DNA of 64,000 nucleotides from Litoreibacter ponti (GTDB taxonomy: Bacteria > Pseudomonadota > Alphaproteobacteria > Rhodobacterales > Rhodobacteraceae), in contig NZ_QBKS01000002.1 of NCBI RefSeq assembly GCF_003054285.1, forward strand, positions 434,001 to 498,000, in the 5' to 3' direction. The notes beneath the pieces were generated by a model, which worked only from the letters and a program-made list of their open reading frames with translations, ran no database searches and was not told where the DNA came from. Shown here piece by piece: positions 49,640 through 58,637 of the stretch. Position numbers and translations under genes: made by a program. Positions within the stretch are counted from its first letter, which is position 1; each line of letters opens with the position of its first letter.

Positions 49640-50857
49640 TTACTGCGCAGCCATGGGTCGCCGCGCCAGTTGGCACCGTGTCCAGAGATCCTCCAGCGCA
49701 TCGATCAAAGTGTCGATGTCAGCCGCACTGTGGACCGGCGAGGGCGTGATGCGAAGCCGCTCCGTCCCTTTGGGAACCGTCGGGTAGTTGATCGGCTGGA
49801 TGTAGATCCCATGCTCCTTGAGCAGCGTGTCCGAGATGAATTTGCACTTCACCGGATCGCCCACCATCACCGGGATGATGTGGCTTGGGTTGTCGATATG
49901 TGGTAGGCCAATCGCTTCCAATCGTCTGCGCACGGTCGCCACACGGTCCTGTTGTGCAGAGCGCTCGGCCAAGCTTGTCTTGAGATGCTGGATCGAGGCC
50001 GCTGCGCCTGCGGCCACGCACGGCGGTAAGGCCGTCGTAAAGATGAAACCGCTCGCAAAGGAGCGCACGAAATCGCAAAGCTCGGCTGACGCTGCGATGT
50101 AGCCGCCCACCACGCCGAAGGCCTTGCCAAGCGTGCCTTCGATCACCGTCAAACGGTCCATGAGACCTTCCCGCTCCGCGATACCGCCGCCGCGCGGGCC
50201 GTAGAGCCCCACCGCGTGCACCTCGTCGAGATAGGTCATCGCGCCGTACCGGTCCGCCAGATCACAGATCTCCTTGATCGGGGCGATGTCGCCATCCATG
50301 GAATAGACGCTCTCGAAGGCGATCAGCTTTGGCGCGTTTGCGGGCAAGGCTTTCAGCTTTGCTTCGAGATCGGCCAGATCGTTGTGCCTCCAGATCACCT
50401 TTTGCGCCTTGGAATGGCGGATGCCTTCGATCATCGACGCGTGATTGAGCGCATCCGACAGCACGACGCAGCCCGGAATGCGCGACGCAAGCGTGCCAAG
50501 CGCAGCCCAGTTGGATACATAGCCGGAGGTGAACAACAAAGCGGCTTCCTTGCCATGCAGATCGGCCAGCTCCGCCTCCAAAACCACATGGTCATGGGTC
50601 GTGCCAGAGATGTTGCGCGTGCCGCCCGCGCCCGCACCGGAGCGATCGAGCGCAGTGTGCATAGCCTCCAGAACCTTGGGGTGCTGACCCATCCCAAGGT
50701 AGTCATTGGAGCACCAGATCGTGACATCCGCAGGGCCGTTGTGGCAGGTCGCAGACGGAAACGCGCCGCGACGGCGTTCCAATTCGGCAAATTCGCGGTA
50801 GTTGCCTTCATCCTTCAGGGCGGCAATCTCGCGGGCGAAAAAATCGTTGTAGTTCAT
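49640..50857 (-). CDS. hemA: 5-aminolevulinate synthase
   Basis: A 405-residue PLP enzyme that condenses glycine and succinyl-CoA into 5-aminolevulinate, the first step of haem and chlorophyll synthesis in alphaproteobacteria. The start MNYNDFFAREIAALKDEGNYR, TIWCSNDYLGMGQHPKV, and SGAGAGGTRNISGTTHDHV are family landmarks. The PLP lysine is in VIEGTLGKAFGVVGG near residue 245. Its ATG overlaps the stop of the DUF302 gene by one base. Its presence between the sox and cox clusters may help meet the haem demand of the Sox cytochromes, which is an inference. Confidence 0.96.
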   Translation of the reverse strand: MNYNDFFAREIAALKDEGNYREFAELERRRGAFPSATCHNGPADVTIWCSNDYLGMGQHPKVLEAMHTALDRSGAGAGGTRNISGTTHDHVVLEAELADLHGKEAALLFTSGYVSNWAALGTLASRIPGCVVLSDALNHASMIEGIRHSKAQKVIWRHNDLADLEAKLKALPANAPKLIAFESVYSMDGDIAPIKEICDLADRYGAMTYLDEVHAVGLYGPRGGGIAEREGLMDRLTVIEGTLGKAFGVVGGYIAASAELCDFVRSFASGFIFTTALPPCVAAGAAASIQHLKTSLAERSAQQDRVATVRRRLEAIGLPHIDNPSHIIPVMVGDPVKCKFISDTLLKEHGIYIQPINYPTVPKGTERLRITPSPVHSAADIDTLIDALEDLWTRCQLARRPMAAQ

Positions 50858-51294
50858 TAGTCCTCTACGGCATCCGCCACGATTTCGGCCAAGAGCGTCT
50901 CGACCTTCTTCATCTCGCCCTCGGGGTAGGTGCGGTATCCGACAACCACGCCGTCGCCCTGATCGGCCACGAAGATACCGTAGGGGCAGAAAGCGATGTT
51001 CATCGGATCGGCCTCCATCACCTCGCGTGACAGAACCGCAGAGCAGAAAACAAAGATATCCGCTGCCTCGAACAAGGCTGCGTCGCTGCCCACATCGGCG
51101 CCGGTGCGGTTGAGCATGTCGCCCACATGACTGACGAAGTCGATCACCAAACCACGGTCCACGATCGCGCTTTCAACGGCGAAGGTTGCGTCGTCGAAAC
51201 TACCGTCGAACGGTACGGTGACCGCCGTCTCGGCCTGGGCTGCAGTGACAAGGGCCGCGGCGGACAGCGCTGTGGCAAGCAAGAGATGTTTCAT
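50857..51294 (-). CDS. DUF302 domain periplasmic protein
   Basis: A 145-residue protein with a cleavable signal peptide (MKHLLLATALSAAALVTAAQA). The DUF302 core includes FDDATFAVESAIVDRGLVID near residue 35 and FCPYGIFVAD with a cysteine, and GYRTYPEGEM. The fold is an alpha/beta barrel-like dimer; the role is unknown. Members are often found in sulfur-oxidation loci, and here the gene lies between soxF and hemA on the same strand. A terminator-like stem separates it from soxF, so it may have its own promoter. Confidence 0.82.
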   Translation of the reverse strand: MKHLLLATALSAAALVTAAQAETAVTVPFDGSFDDATFAVESAIVDRGLVIDFVSHVGDMLNRTGADVGSDAALFEAADIFVFCSAVLSREVMEADPMNIAFCPYGIFVADQGDGVVVGYRTYPEGEMKKVETLLAEIVADAVED

Positions 51295-51362
51295 GTCGGG
51301 TCTCCCTTTTGTGGTTGAGACCGGTATAGGCGATCCCTGATCCCGCGGCCTTGAGCGATGTC

Positions 51363-51379
51363 AAAGCCGCGGGCTTTTT
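51363..51379. terminator. Terminator-like stem downstream of soxF
   Basis: AAAGCC (51363-51368), loop GCG, and GGCTTT (51372-51377) form a short stem with T/A ends on both strands, just past the soxF stop. A longer alternative uses CCCGCGGC (51342-51349) with GCCGCGGG (51366-51373). The T-tract is best on the plus strand, so activity for the minus-strand soxF transcript is uncertain. Confidence 0.4.
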
Positions 51380-51385
51380 GCGGGC

Positions 51386-52660
51386 CTAGGCCTTCGCGCC
51401 GAACATGTCGGCCGTGATGCCCGAGTACCAGCCTTCGGATTCCTCGTAGGTGGCCTTGCGCAGCTCGGCACTCTCGCCCGTGGCGGAGATGAACCCGTCG
51501 ACCTTGGCGATCTTCTCGTCGGTCGCCTCGTAGGTCGCGCCCACTTTCACACCGTCATTGGTGTCGATGAGCGACCAGCAGGTGTTGGAAAACTTCGCCG
51601 GGAAGACCTTGGAGCCGGTCAGGGCACCGCGCACCGCGTTGGCACAGACCTTCGCCTGGCTGTTGGCGGAGAAGCCGGATTTCGGCATATCGCCCTGCTG
51701 CGCGGCGTCGCCAAGCACATAGACATCCGGGTCGGCCTTGGTGGACATATCGACCGCATTGACCGGGGCCCAGTTGCCGTCGGTGACACCGGCCATATCC
51801 GCGATCTTTCCCGCCTTCATCGCCGGAATGACGTTGCAGACGTCGACCTTGGTCTCTTCACCATCAATCGTCAGCATCATGGCGTCCGGCTCGACGGAGA
51901 CATTGCCACCGCCGAACTCTTCGCCGATCCAGTCCACCATGCCGTCATAGTGGTTCGCCCAGCCTTCCTGGAACAACGCCATCTTGGAGAATTTCGGCTT
52001 GGGGTCGGCCACGATGATCTTCGCGGACGGATTGTTGTTCTTGAGGAAGTGCGCCACCATCGAGACCCGCTCATACGGCCCGGGAGGGCAGCGATAGGGG
52101 TTCGGCGGTGCCACCATGGCAAAGGTGCCGCCCTGGGGCATTGCCATGAGCTTCGCCTTCAGAAGCTCGGTCTGCGAGCCTGCCTTGTAGGCATGCGGCA
52201 TCGCGTTCTGTGCGGAGATATCCCAGCCCGGAACCGCCATGTCGACGAAGTCGATGCCGGGGCTCAGAATCAGCTTGTCGTATTTCAGCGACGCGCCGCC
52301 GGCCAGCGTGACCGTCTTCGTGTCGCGATCAACGCCCACGGCCCAGTCATGCACCACGTTCACGCCATTGGCGGCCATGTTGCCGTAGCTGTGGCCGATA
52401 TCCTCGATCTCCTTGAAGCCGCCAAGATAGAGGTTCGAGAAGAAGCAGGTGTAGTATGTGCGCGTGGGCTCGATCAGCGTCACGTCGACCGCGCCCTTGC
52501 TGTCTTTCGCGATGTAGCGGGCGGCTGTCGCGCCCCCTGCCCCACCGCCAACGACAACTACGCGCGGTTTTGCGTGGCCATCGGCCAGAACCATCGGCGA
52601 CGCCAGCGCAACGGATGCCGCCACGGATGTGCCGAGGAACGCTCTTCTATTCATCGTCAT
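51386..52660 (-). CDS. soxF: Sulfide dehydrogenase flavoprotein SoxF (flavocytochrome c FAD subunit type)
   Basis: A 424-residue periplasmic FAD protein that, with the cytochrome SoxE, has sulfide dehydrogenase activity. The Tat signal is MNRRAFLGTSVAASVALAS, the FAD-binding GxGxxG is RVVVVGGGAGGATAARYIA, and the second dinucleotide end is VYVLGDAAQQGDMPKSG. The redox-active cysteines are in TYYTCFFSNL and NPYRCPPGPYERV, equivalent to those of flavocytochrome c sulfide dehydrogenase. ATG 52660 has GGAGGAG 8 bases upstream. It is the last gene of the soxB-F part of the operon. Confidence 0.93.
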   Translation of the reverse strand: MTMNRRAFLGTSVAASVALASPMVLADGHAKPRVVVVGGGAGGATAARYIAKDSKGAVDVTLIEPTRTYYTCFFSNLYLGGFKEIEDIGHSYGNMAANGVNVVHDWAVGVDRDTKTVTLAGGASLKYDKLILSPGIDFVDMAVPGWDISAQNAMPHAYKAGSQTELLKAKLMAMPQGGTFAMVAPPNPYRCPPGPYERVSMVAHFLKNNNPSAKIIVADPKPKFSKMALFQEGWANHYDGMVDWIGEEFGGGNVSVEPDAMMLTIDGEETKVDVCNVIPAMKAGKIADMAGVTDGNWAPVNAVDMSTKADPDVYVLGDAAQQGDMPKSGFSANSQAKVCANAVRGALTGSKVFPAKFSNTCWSLIDTNDGVKVGATYEATDEKIAKVDGFISATGESAELRKATYEESEGWYSGITADMFGAKA

Positions 52661-52685
52661 TATAATTCTCCTCCCAAATGTGGCC

Positions 52686-53375
52686 TCAGTTTTCGAGGCT
52701 CTTAAAATACGCCGCCAAGGCAGCGATTTCGTCATTGGCCAGACGGCCAGTGATCATTTGCATCACGGGATTGTCGCGATGCTTTTCGCGGTAGGCATGT
52801 ATGGCCGTGACAAAATCAGCGGTCTCCCACCCGGTGATCCCGGGGATACCGTCATTGTCGCCATCGGGTCGGTGGCATGTCGTACATTCCGAGGCGAGGT
52901 ATTCGCCGTATTCCATGTCGCCTTCGAGCGCGAGCACCTCAGCGGACACGGTAAACCCTTCGTCCACCTGTGCGGCCATGCTGCCCCCCGAGAACGTCGC
53001 AAGGTAGGCGATCAGATCGATCCGGTCCTCTGCGCTTTTCAGCCCCCTGAAGGTCATCTTGGTCTTCGGGATCATCGCCTTCGGCGTCTCGAGGAACACG
53101 GCCAGCGTGTCCGGCGTCCAGTGCAACCCATCTTCGGCGGCTTTTTTCAGCGCCGTGGAATACTGGAAATCAGCGACCGAGGCCGCGCGCGCCGCCATGA
53201 TGTTGTTGAGCGGCGGGCCCACACGATTACGCGCATCCGCCCCGATCATATGGCAACTTGCGCATTTCTTGAAGACCTGCCGCCCGCGCTCCGGGTCCCC
53301 AACAGAGTCAGCCGCCACGCCCATGGCAACCATGGACGCAGCGACCGACAGGGAGAACTTCAAGAGGTATCGCAT
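52686..53375 (-). CDS. soxE: Dihaem cytochrome c SoxE
   Basis: A 229-residue periplasmic cytochrome with a signal peptide (MRYLLKFSLSVAASMVAMGVA) and two haem-binding motifs, CASCH near residue 38 and CTTCH near residue 165. The likely axial methionines are in TKMTFRGL and PVMQMITG. It pairs with the flavoprotein SoxF and accepts electrons from it. The first domain resembles cytochrome c2/c-550, and the second is shorter. It lies 6 bases after soxD and 25 bases before soxF. Confidence 0.9.
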   Translation of the reverse strand: MRYLLKFSLSVAASMVAMGVAADSVGDPERGRQVFKKCASCHMIGADARNRVGPPLNNIMAARAASVADFQYSTALKKAAEDGLHWTPDTLAVFLETPKAMIPKTKMTFRGLKSAEDRIDLIAYLATFSGGSMAAQVDEGFTVSAEVLALEGDMEYGEYLASECTTCHRPDGDNDGIPGITGWETADFVTAIHAYREKHRDNPVMQMITGRLANDEIAALAAYFKSLEN

Positions 53376-53381
53376 GGACGC

Positions 53382-54713
53382 CTACTCACCGGCAGATTTC
53401 AGATATTCCGTGATGGCGACGATATCGGCGTCTTTCTTGAGACCCGAGAACGCCATCTTGGTGCCCTTCATGTAGGATTTCGGCCTTGCCAGAAACTCCG
53501 CCAGCGCGGCCTCGTCCCAAACGCGGTCCTCTTCCATCGCAGCCGTGAACACCTTGGAGTAATTGAAGCCATCCGCCGATCCCATGGTCCGGCCGATCAG
53601 GCCATTGAGCTGCGGTCCCGACTTGTTTGTGGCACCCGCGCCGACCTGATGGCAGGCCTTGCACTTCTTGAAGACCTTTTCACCGGCCGCGACCAATTCG
53701 CCGCCCCCGTCCGCCGCAACTGCGGCAACCGGTTCTTCAACGTCAGGCTCCCCGCTTGCCTCCTCCTGCGGTTTGACGGCGGCGGCGGGAATGAAGGACG
53801 GACCTTCGGCCGAGAAGGTCGGCAGCCCGTCCGTGGTCGCGTGGTTCATCACGGAATTCGAGCCCCCCTCAGGCGGTGTCTCCACCAGGAAGACCGAACG
53901 CATCGTAATCTCGACCTCGTCCTTGCAGTTTTCCATGCACGGCTCGGCCCGCCACTGCGCGTATTCAAGCTCCGGGCGGTCATCGAGGACGAAGCCATCC
54001 TTGTTATACATCTCGAACTGGCCGAGATTCTCGTGGCTCAGCTCATAGTCGTCATCGATCAGATCGTTGGAATAGAGGATGTAGGCAACGATCGCGTAGG
54101 TCTCATCCGGCGTCAGCGTGCCGGCCTCGCCGAACGGCATGGAGCGGTAGATGTAGTCATAGGCGGTCGACAGGTAGGGCCAGTAAGAGCCGACCGTCTT
54201 GACCGGGTCCTCATCGGCCAGCGTATCGAAGCCACCGGCAAGAACGGGCCAGTTATCTACACCTTCGGCGAAATCGCCGTGGCAGGACGCGCATCTGTCA
54301 GCAAAGATCTCTTCACCATCATACGCGTTGCCGGACCCTTCGGGCAGGCCCCGCCCGTCGGGCAGAACATCCACGTCCCAGGCGGCAATCTCTTCGGGAT
54401 GCGCGGCGCGACCGATCCCGAACCCGTCTTCGACGCTCGGTGCGGGCGCGGTCAAGTTCATGGCGCTGGCCATCCGCTCCTTCGCGGCGGCCTGAACTTT
54501 GGCGATCTGCAGCTCCAACGCGGCGGCGCGGTCTGCTTCGGCATTGGCCATTTCGCTGGCGGCAGCCGCGTTTGCCTCGACCTGGCCGACGCGCGCCTCG
54601 AGCAGTTCGATCTTGTCCGCGCCGTAGTCGCGCGACGCGATCCCGTATGCGAGGCCCACGGCCAGAGCGGTGCCGCCCAGGGCGGGAATGAAGATATTAG
54701 GAGACTTCGACAT
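53382..54713 (-). CDS. soxD: Sulfite dehydrogenase dihaem cytochrome subunit SoxD
   Basis: A 443-residue c-type cytochrome that, with the molybdenum subunit SoxC, oxidises the sulfane sulfur bound to SoxY, giving six electrons per sulfur. Residues 8-28 form an uncleaved or signal-anchor helix (IFIPALGGTALAVGLAYGIA). A heptad-like Ala/Glu stretch follows (LEARVGQVEANAAAASEM), then two haem motifs, CASCH near residue 142 and CKACH near residue 357. The second domain ends like cytochrome c-550 (YMKGTKMAFSGLKK). I start at MSKSPNIFIPAL (54713). It overlaps soxC by 17 bases. Confidence 0.92.
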   Translation of the reverse strand: MSKSPNIFIPALGGTALAVGLAYGIASRDYGADKIELLEARVGQVEANAAAASEMANAEADRAAALELQIAKVQAAAKERMASAMNLTAPAPSVEDGFGIGRAAHPEEIAAWDVDVLPDGRGLPEGSGNAYDGEEIFADRCASCHGDFAEGVDNWPVLAGGFDTLADEDPVKTVGSYWPYLSTAYDYIYRSMPFGEAGTLTPDETYAIVAYILYSNDLIDDDYELSHENLGQFEMYNKDGFVLDDRPELEYAQWRAEPCMENCKDEVEITMRSVFLVETPPEGGSNSVMNHATTDGLPTFSAEGPSFIPAAAVKPQEEASGEPDVEEPVAAVAADGGGELVAAGEKVFKKCKACHQVGAGATNKSGPQLNGLIGRTMGSADGFNYSKVFTAAMEEDRVWDEAALAEFLARPKSYMKGTKMAFSGLKKDADIVAITEYLKSAGE

Positions 54714-55959
54714 TCTCAGCGACCCCTTCTGCATTGACGTACCATGTCTGGATACAGTTGTTGTGATAGACGGAGTTCTCGCCGCGCTGCGCGCGCAGCT
54801 GGTCCTTGGTGGGTTGGACGTAGCCGGTCTCGTCCATCGCACGGGCCTGAAGCAGCATCGGCGCGCCATCCCAATTCGTATCGAGGTAGAAGCGCGTCAG
54901 CGCCTTGGTGTCGCCCTGCTTGCCAAGGCGCGCGGTCTCCCACGTGATGCCGCCATCCTTGGAGACATCGACCCGGGTGATCTGCCCGTGACCTGACCAG
55001 GCCAGACCGGAAATGACCAGCGGGCCGCGGCCATGCCGGATCGGCATCTGCGGGCTGGGCGAGGTGATGACGGATTTCGCATCCATCACCCACGTCCACT
55101 TACGGGCCGTGCCATCCTCGTAGACATCGGTATATTTGGAGGTCTCTTCGCGGCTTTCGACGGCGCGATCCACGACCTCGATCCGGCGCAGCCACTTCAC
55201 CCACATGTTGCCTTCCCAGCCGGGCACCACAAGGCGCACGGGGTAGCCATGCTCCATGCGCAGCGCTTCGCCATTGGCCTTGAAGGCGACCAGAACGTCG
55301 TCGAGCGCCTTTTCCATCGGGATCGAGCGGCCATTGGAGGATGCATCGGCACCCTCGACATAGACCCACTTGTCCGGCGAGATGTCGGCGCCCGCCTCTT
55401 GCAGCAGCGTGCGCAGCGGCACGCCGGTATATTCCATGTTGTGGATCATGCCGTGGGTGAACTGCACCCCGTTGAGCTGCGCGCCGGCCCATTCCATGCC
55501 GGTGTTCGCGGCACATTCGCAGAAGTAGACGTGGTTTTCGCGCGGGAAGCGTTCGATATCCTCGTAAGTGAAGACCAGCGGCTTCTCCACGAGCCCGTTG
55601 ATCATCAGCCGGAAGTCTTGCTTGCTCAGCTCGATCGCGCCGGAATGGTGCCGCTCAAACGCGCAGCCCTGCGGGGTGATCGTGCCGTCCAGCGCGTGGA
55701 TCGGTGTGAAGTTGATCGACGAGATCGGCGAGGCGGTCAGCCATTCGACGTTGCGCCGCACCACGTGGGATTCGTAGCTGATCGGCAGGCCGTAGGGGGT
55801 CTCGTCGACACCGACCCCGGTGTAGGATGCCCAGTCCTGAAGCTCGGTGATCAGCGGGTCGGGCCCTTGTGCCGCAGCGGCCCCTGCGACGGATCCAGCG
55901 GCCATCGCGGCGCTGCCGCTCAAAAAGGCCCGGCGGGATGGTTTGAACATGTTATCCAT
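54697..55959 (-). CDS. soxC: Sulfite dehydrogenase molybdenum subunit SoxC
   Basis: A 420-residue sulfite-oxidase-family protein carrying a molybdopterin cofactor. The Tat signal is PSRRAFLSGSAAMAAGSVAG. The molybdenum-binding cysteine is in VYFCECAANTGMEWAGAQLN near residue 150, and VRLVVPGWEGNMWVKWLRRI and the dimerisation domain follow. SoxCD works in the periplasm as a sulfur dehydrogenase on SoxY-bound sulfur; its presence predicts complete oxidation of thiosulfate to sulfate without sulfur globules. It lies 21 bases after soxB and overlaps soxD. Confidence 0.94.
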   Translation of the reverse strand: MDNMFKPSRRAFLSGSAAMAAGSVAGAAAAQGPDPLITELQDWASYTGVGVDETPYGLPISYESHVVRRNVEWLTASPISSINFTPIHALDGTITPQGCAFERHHSGAIELSKQDFRLMINGLVEKPLVFTYEDIERFPRENHVYFCECAANTGMEWAGAQLNGVQFTHGMIHNMEYTGVPLRTLLQEAGADISPDKWVYVEGADASSNGRSIPMEKALDDVLVAFKANGEALRMEHGYPVRLVVPGWEGNMWVKWLRRIEVVDRAVESREETSKYTDVYEDGTARKWTWVMDAKSVITSPSPQMPIRHGRGPLVISGLAWSGHGQITRVDVSKDGGITWETARLGKQGDTKALTRFYLDTNWDGAPMLLQARAMDETGYVQPTKDQLRAQRGENSVYHNNCIQTWYVNAEGVAENVEVS

Positions 55960-55980
55960 GGATCAAAGTCTCCATTCTGC

Positions 55981-57678
55981 TCACACGCCGACGACGTCGA
56001 CGCTGTTGTTGTCCTGCACCGTGACGGTGCCCAGCTTGCGGATGTGGCTTTCCACCACGTCCCAGATCTGCGGGCCTTCGGTCCCCTCGTTCACGCTGGC
56101 CCAGCCCGCGACCACGTAGGACCGCGAAGGATCAATCGCCTCGCCGGTGTTAAGGAGGGTCATGTTCGAAATCCGCTCGCCTTGCGGCTTCGAGACGTCG
56201 ATGCGGTAGCCCAGCCCGCCGGTACGCACCATGTCGCCGCCCTGCTGGTAGTAGGGATCGGGATTAAAGATGTTGTCGGCGACGTCCTCGAGCACGACCT
56301 TGAGGAACTCGCCGGTGAACTCCGTCCGGTACGCCTGCCCGTAGCTCATCGAGGTGACGCCAAAGATATCCTCGCGTGTGATGTCCTGGCCGGGGATCAG
56401 CGACGGGCCCCAGCGCACGCCGGGGCTCAGCGCAATTTCCGCGTCGCGCTCACTGATCAGCGCATCGCAGATCACGTCATCCCACGTCCCGTTGAAATTG
56501 CCGCGGCGGTAGAGCGTGCTTTCGGTCTGGCCGATCACCTCGGCCATCTCGGCCTCGTAGGGTGCGCGTTGCGCGTCGATCAGGGCAGAGACTTCCGCAT
56601 CCGGCGTGATTACGTCCGAGAAGATCGGGATCAGTTTCGTGCGATACCCCATCATCTGGCCATCGCGAATATCAAGGTCGATGCGGCTGACGAACTTCCC
56701 GTTAGAGCCGGACGGCACGATGATCGTCTGGCCGACGACGACGGGCTCCGGCAGGGCGTCATGGGTATGGCCCGACAGGATCACGTCGATGCCCGGCACG
56801 ACGCTCGCCATCTTCTTATCGACGTCGAAGCCGTTGTGGCTCAGCACGACGACGCATTCCGCGCCGGCGGCGCGCACCTCTTCGACCATCGCGGCCATGT
56901 TTTCGTCCCGGATGCCGAAGGAGTATTCGGGGAACATCCAGCCCGGGTTCGCGATGGGCATATAGGGGAAAGCCTGACCGATGACGGCAATCTTGGTACC
57001 GCCCCGCTCGAACATCTTGTAGGGCGGGAACAGCTCTGCTGGCTCGTCCCATTCCGCGTCAAAGATGTTTTGACCTAGCGCCGCGAAGGGCAGCTGCTCC
57101 ACCAGCTCGGCCACGCGGTCGCTGCCGAGCGTAAACTCCCAGTGGAAGGTCATCGCATCGGGCGCCAGCGCGTTCATGACGTTGACCATGTCCTGGGCTT
57201 GCGTCTTGTAGGTCGTATAGGAGCCGTGCCAGGTGTCCCCGCCATCCAGCAGGATCGCGTCCGGACGGTCCGCCCGGATCGCCTTGATCACGGTCGCGAC
57301 CCGATCAAGCCCACCGACCCGGCCGTAGGCCTGCGCGAGGGAGGAGAAGTCGCCCGAGCTCAGCGCATAGTGGCTTGGGCTGCCATCGGCGATCCCATAG
57401 AAGTTGCGGAACTCGGCGCCGGTGATATGCGGCACCTTCCCCTTGTTCTCGCCCACGCCGATATTGACCGACGGTTCGCGGAAATAGAGCGGCTTCAACT
57501 GGCCGTGGATGTCTGTGATGTGGATCAGGGAGACATTGCCGAACGTGTCGAATTCCAGCAGCTGATCCTGGGTCAGGGATTGCTGGGCGGAGACACGCGC
57601 CCAATTGCCAAATCCGGAAACGCCGTAAATGGCAGAGGCCGCCATGCCGACCTGAAGAAAATCGCGACGCGAGATCAT
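55981..57678 (-). CDS. soxB: Thiosulfohydrolase SoxB
   Basis: A 565-residue periplasmic dimanganese enzyme of the 5'-nucleotidase type that hydrolyses the terminal sulfone from SoxY-cysteine-S-sulfonate, releasing sulfate. The Tat signal is MISRRDFLQVGMAASAIYG. Metal ligands are seen in LIHITDIHGQLKPLYFREP, LLDGGDTWHGS, VVLSHNGFDVDK and VILSGHTHDALPEP. The SoxB-specific loop GGLDRVATVIKAIRADRPDA is present. An intrinsic terminator lies between soxA and soxB, so its level may differ from that of soxXYZA. Confidence 0.96.
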   Translation of the reverse strand: MISRRDFLQVGMAASAIYGVSGFGNWARVSAQQSLTQDQLLEFDTFGNVSLIHITDIHGQLKPLYFREPSVNIGVGENKGKVPHITGAEFRNFYGIADGSPSHYALSSGDFSSLAQAYGRVGGLDRVATVIKAIRADRPDAILLDGGDTWHGSYTTYKTQAQDMVNVMNALAPDAMTFHWEFTLGSDRVAELVEQLPFAALGQNIFDAEWDEPAELFPPYKMFERGGTKIAVIGQAFPYMPIANPGWMFPEYSFGIRDENMAAMVEEVRAAGAECVVVLSHNGFDVDKKMASVVPGIDVILSGHTHDALPEPVVVGQTIIVPSGSNGKFVSRIDLDIRDGQMMGYRTKLIPIFSDVITPDAEVSALIDAQRAPYEAEMAEVIGQTESTLYRRGNFNGTWDDVICDALISERDAEIALSPGVRWGPSLIPGQDITREDIFGVTSMSYGQAYRTEFTGEFLKVVLEDVADNIFNPDPYYQQGGDMVRTGGLGYRIDVSKPQGERISNMTLLNTGEAIDPSRSYVVAGWASVNEGTEGPQIWDVVESHIRKLGTVTVQDNNSVDVVGV

Positions 57679-57730
57679 GTGATTACCGGCTCCCTAAGAC
57701 ATATGCGCATGTCTGAATATAAAAGAGGTG

Positions 57731-57755
57731 AAAAAAGCCCCATCGACGACGGGGC
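57731..57755 (-). terminator. Intrinsic terminator between soxA and soxB
   Basis: On the minus strand, GCCCC (57755-57751), a 9-base loop, GGGGC (57741-57737) and six T (57736-57731) form a classic rho-independent terminator. Flanking A residues extend the pairing with the T-tract. It begins 17 bases after the soxA stop and lies 53 bases before soxB, inside the run of sox genes, so it probably attenuates read-through. Confidence 0.75.
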
Positions 57756-57771
57756 CTTTCCAAGAGTTTGC

Positions 57772-58605
57772 TTACTGACGGACCGCTGGGGTCTCGATAT
57801 GCAGGCCGTTGGCGCGGCTTGCCACGTAGAGCTCCAGGGCGCGGAACTCATCCGAGCCTTCGGCGAACGTCTCCGCGCGCGTATCCCGGATACAGCCGCG
57901 GAAGCGGTTGTGGCGCGAGATCAGCTTGGCCTGCTTCAGACGATATGTCGGGAAGCCGTTGATCTGGCCCTGGCTCAGGTGGTCGGCCCGGATCATGCTG
58001 CCGTAGTTGTCCTCGTGGCAGCTCGCGCAGGACATCTCCAACTGGCCGTAGCGCGTGTAGTAGATGTCCTTGCCCTGCTCCCAGAACTCGGCGGCGTCCC
58101 CGTCAATCGCGACGTCCATCGGCATGCCGCGCGACTGAAGCCCGATCAGGGCGACCATCGCCTGCATGTCACCGCCAGACCATTTCCACGGCTCGGCGCC
58201 CATCGCCTCTTGGCGGTGGTTGTTGATCAGGTCTTCCATCACAACCAGCTTGCCATCGATCACCTTCGGCATGGAGGCATGCAGACCTGCGAACTCCTCC
58301 GGCCCGTTGGTGTGGCACGATGCGCAGGATTTGCCCTCGGTGCCATCGACCGTCTCGAACAGATCCAGCGCCTGGTCGACGAAGATCATCGCCGGGTTGT
58401 CGAAATCGTCGATCTGAAGCGCTTGCGTCTCCGGGGTCCGGAACCGCCAACCCGAGTAGATCGTGTCGAGGTTTTCCAGATGTTCCGGCGCCGCGGTCTC
58501 GGTCAGAAGCGTGGTGCCGTCAATCGTCAGGGTGTTGCTGTCCTGAGCGATTGCGGCCCCCGCAAAGGCCAGTGCTGCGATCCCGGTAATTGCTGCGATT
58601 TTCAT
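57772..58605 (-). CDS. soxA: Dihaem cytochrome c SoxA
   Basis: A 277-residue subunit of the SoxAX complex, which oxidatively couples thiosulfate to the SoxY cysteine. The signal peptide is MKIAAITGIAALAFAGAAIA. Two C-x-x-C-H motifs are present (CASCHTNG near residue 96 and CASCHEDN near residue 195). The cysteine of the active-site haem ligand, which carries a persulfide in Rhodovulum, is in NRFRGCIRDTRAE. Having two haem motifs puts it in the dihaem SoxA group. An intrinsic terminator follows the gene. Confidence 0.95.
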   Translation of the reverse strand: MKIAAITGIAALAFAGAAIAQDSNTLTIDGTTLLTETAAPEHLENLDTIYSGWRFRTPETQALQIDDFDNPAMIFVDQALDLFETVDGTEGKSCASCHTNGPEEFAGLHASMPKVIDGKLVVMEDLINNHRQEAMGAEPWKWSGGDMQAMVALIGLQSRGMPMDVAIDGDAAEFWEQGKDIYYTRYGQLEMSCASCHEDNYGSMIRADHLSQGQINGFPTYRLKQAKLISRHNRFRGCIRDTRAETFAEGSDEFRALELYVASRANGLHIETPAVRQ

Positions 58606-58637
58606 TCTCGTCCCTCCCTGGCGAGCCTCACGTCTTC

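Noticed and set aside
49504..49749. Possible 80-residue membrane peptide after the DUF2892 gene (hydrophobic AALTLM-like stretch)
   Set aside because: It would need a CTG start, overlaps the 3' end of hemA by about 110 bases, and its second half is low-quality sequence antisense to hemA.
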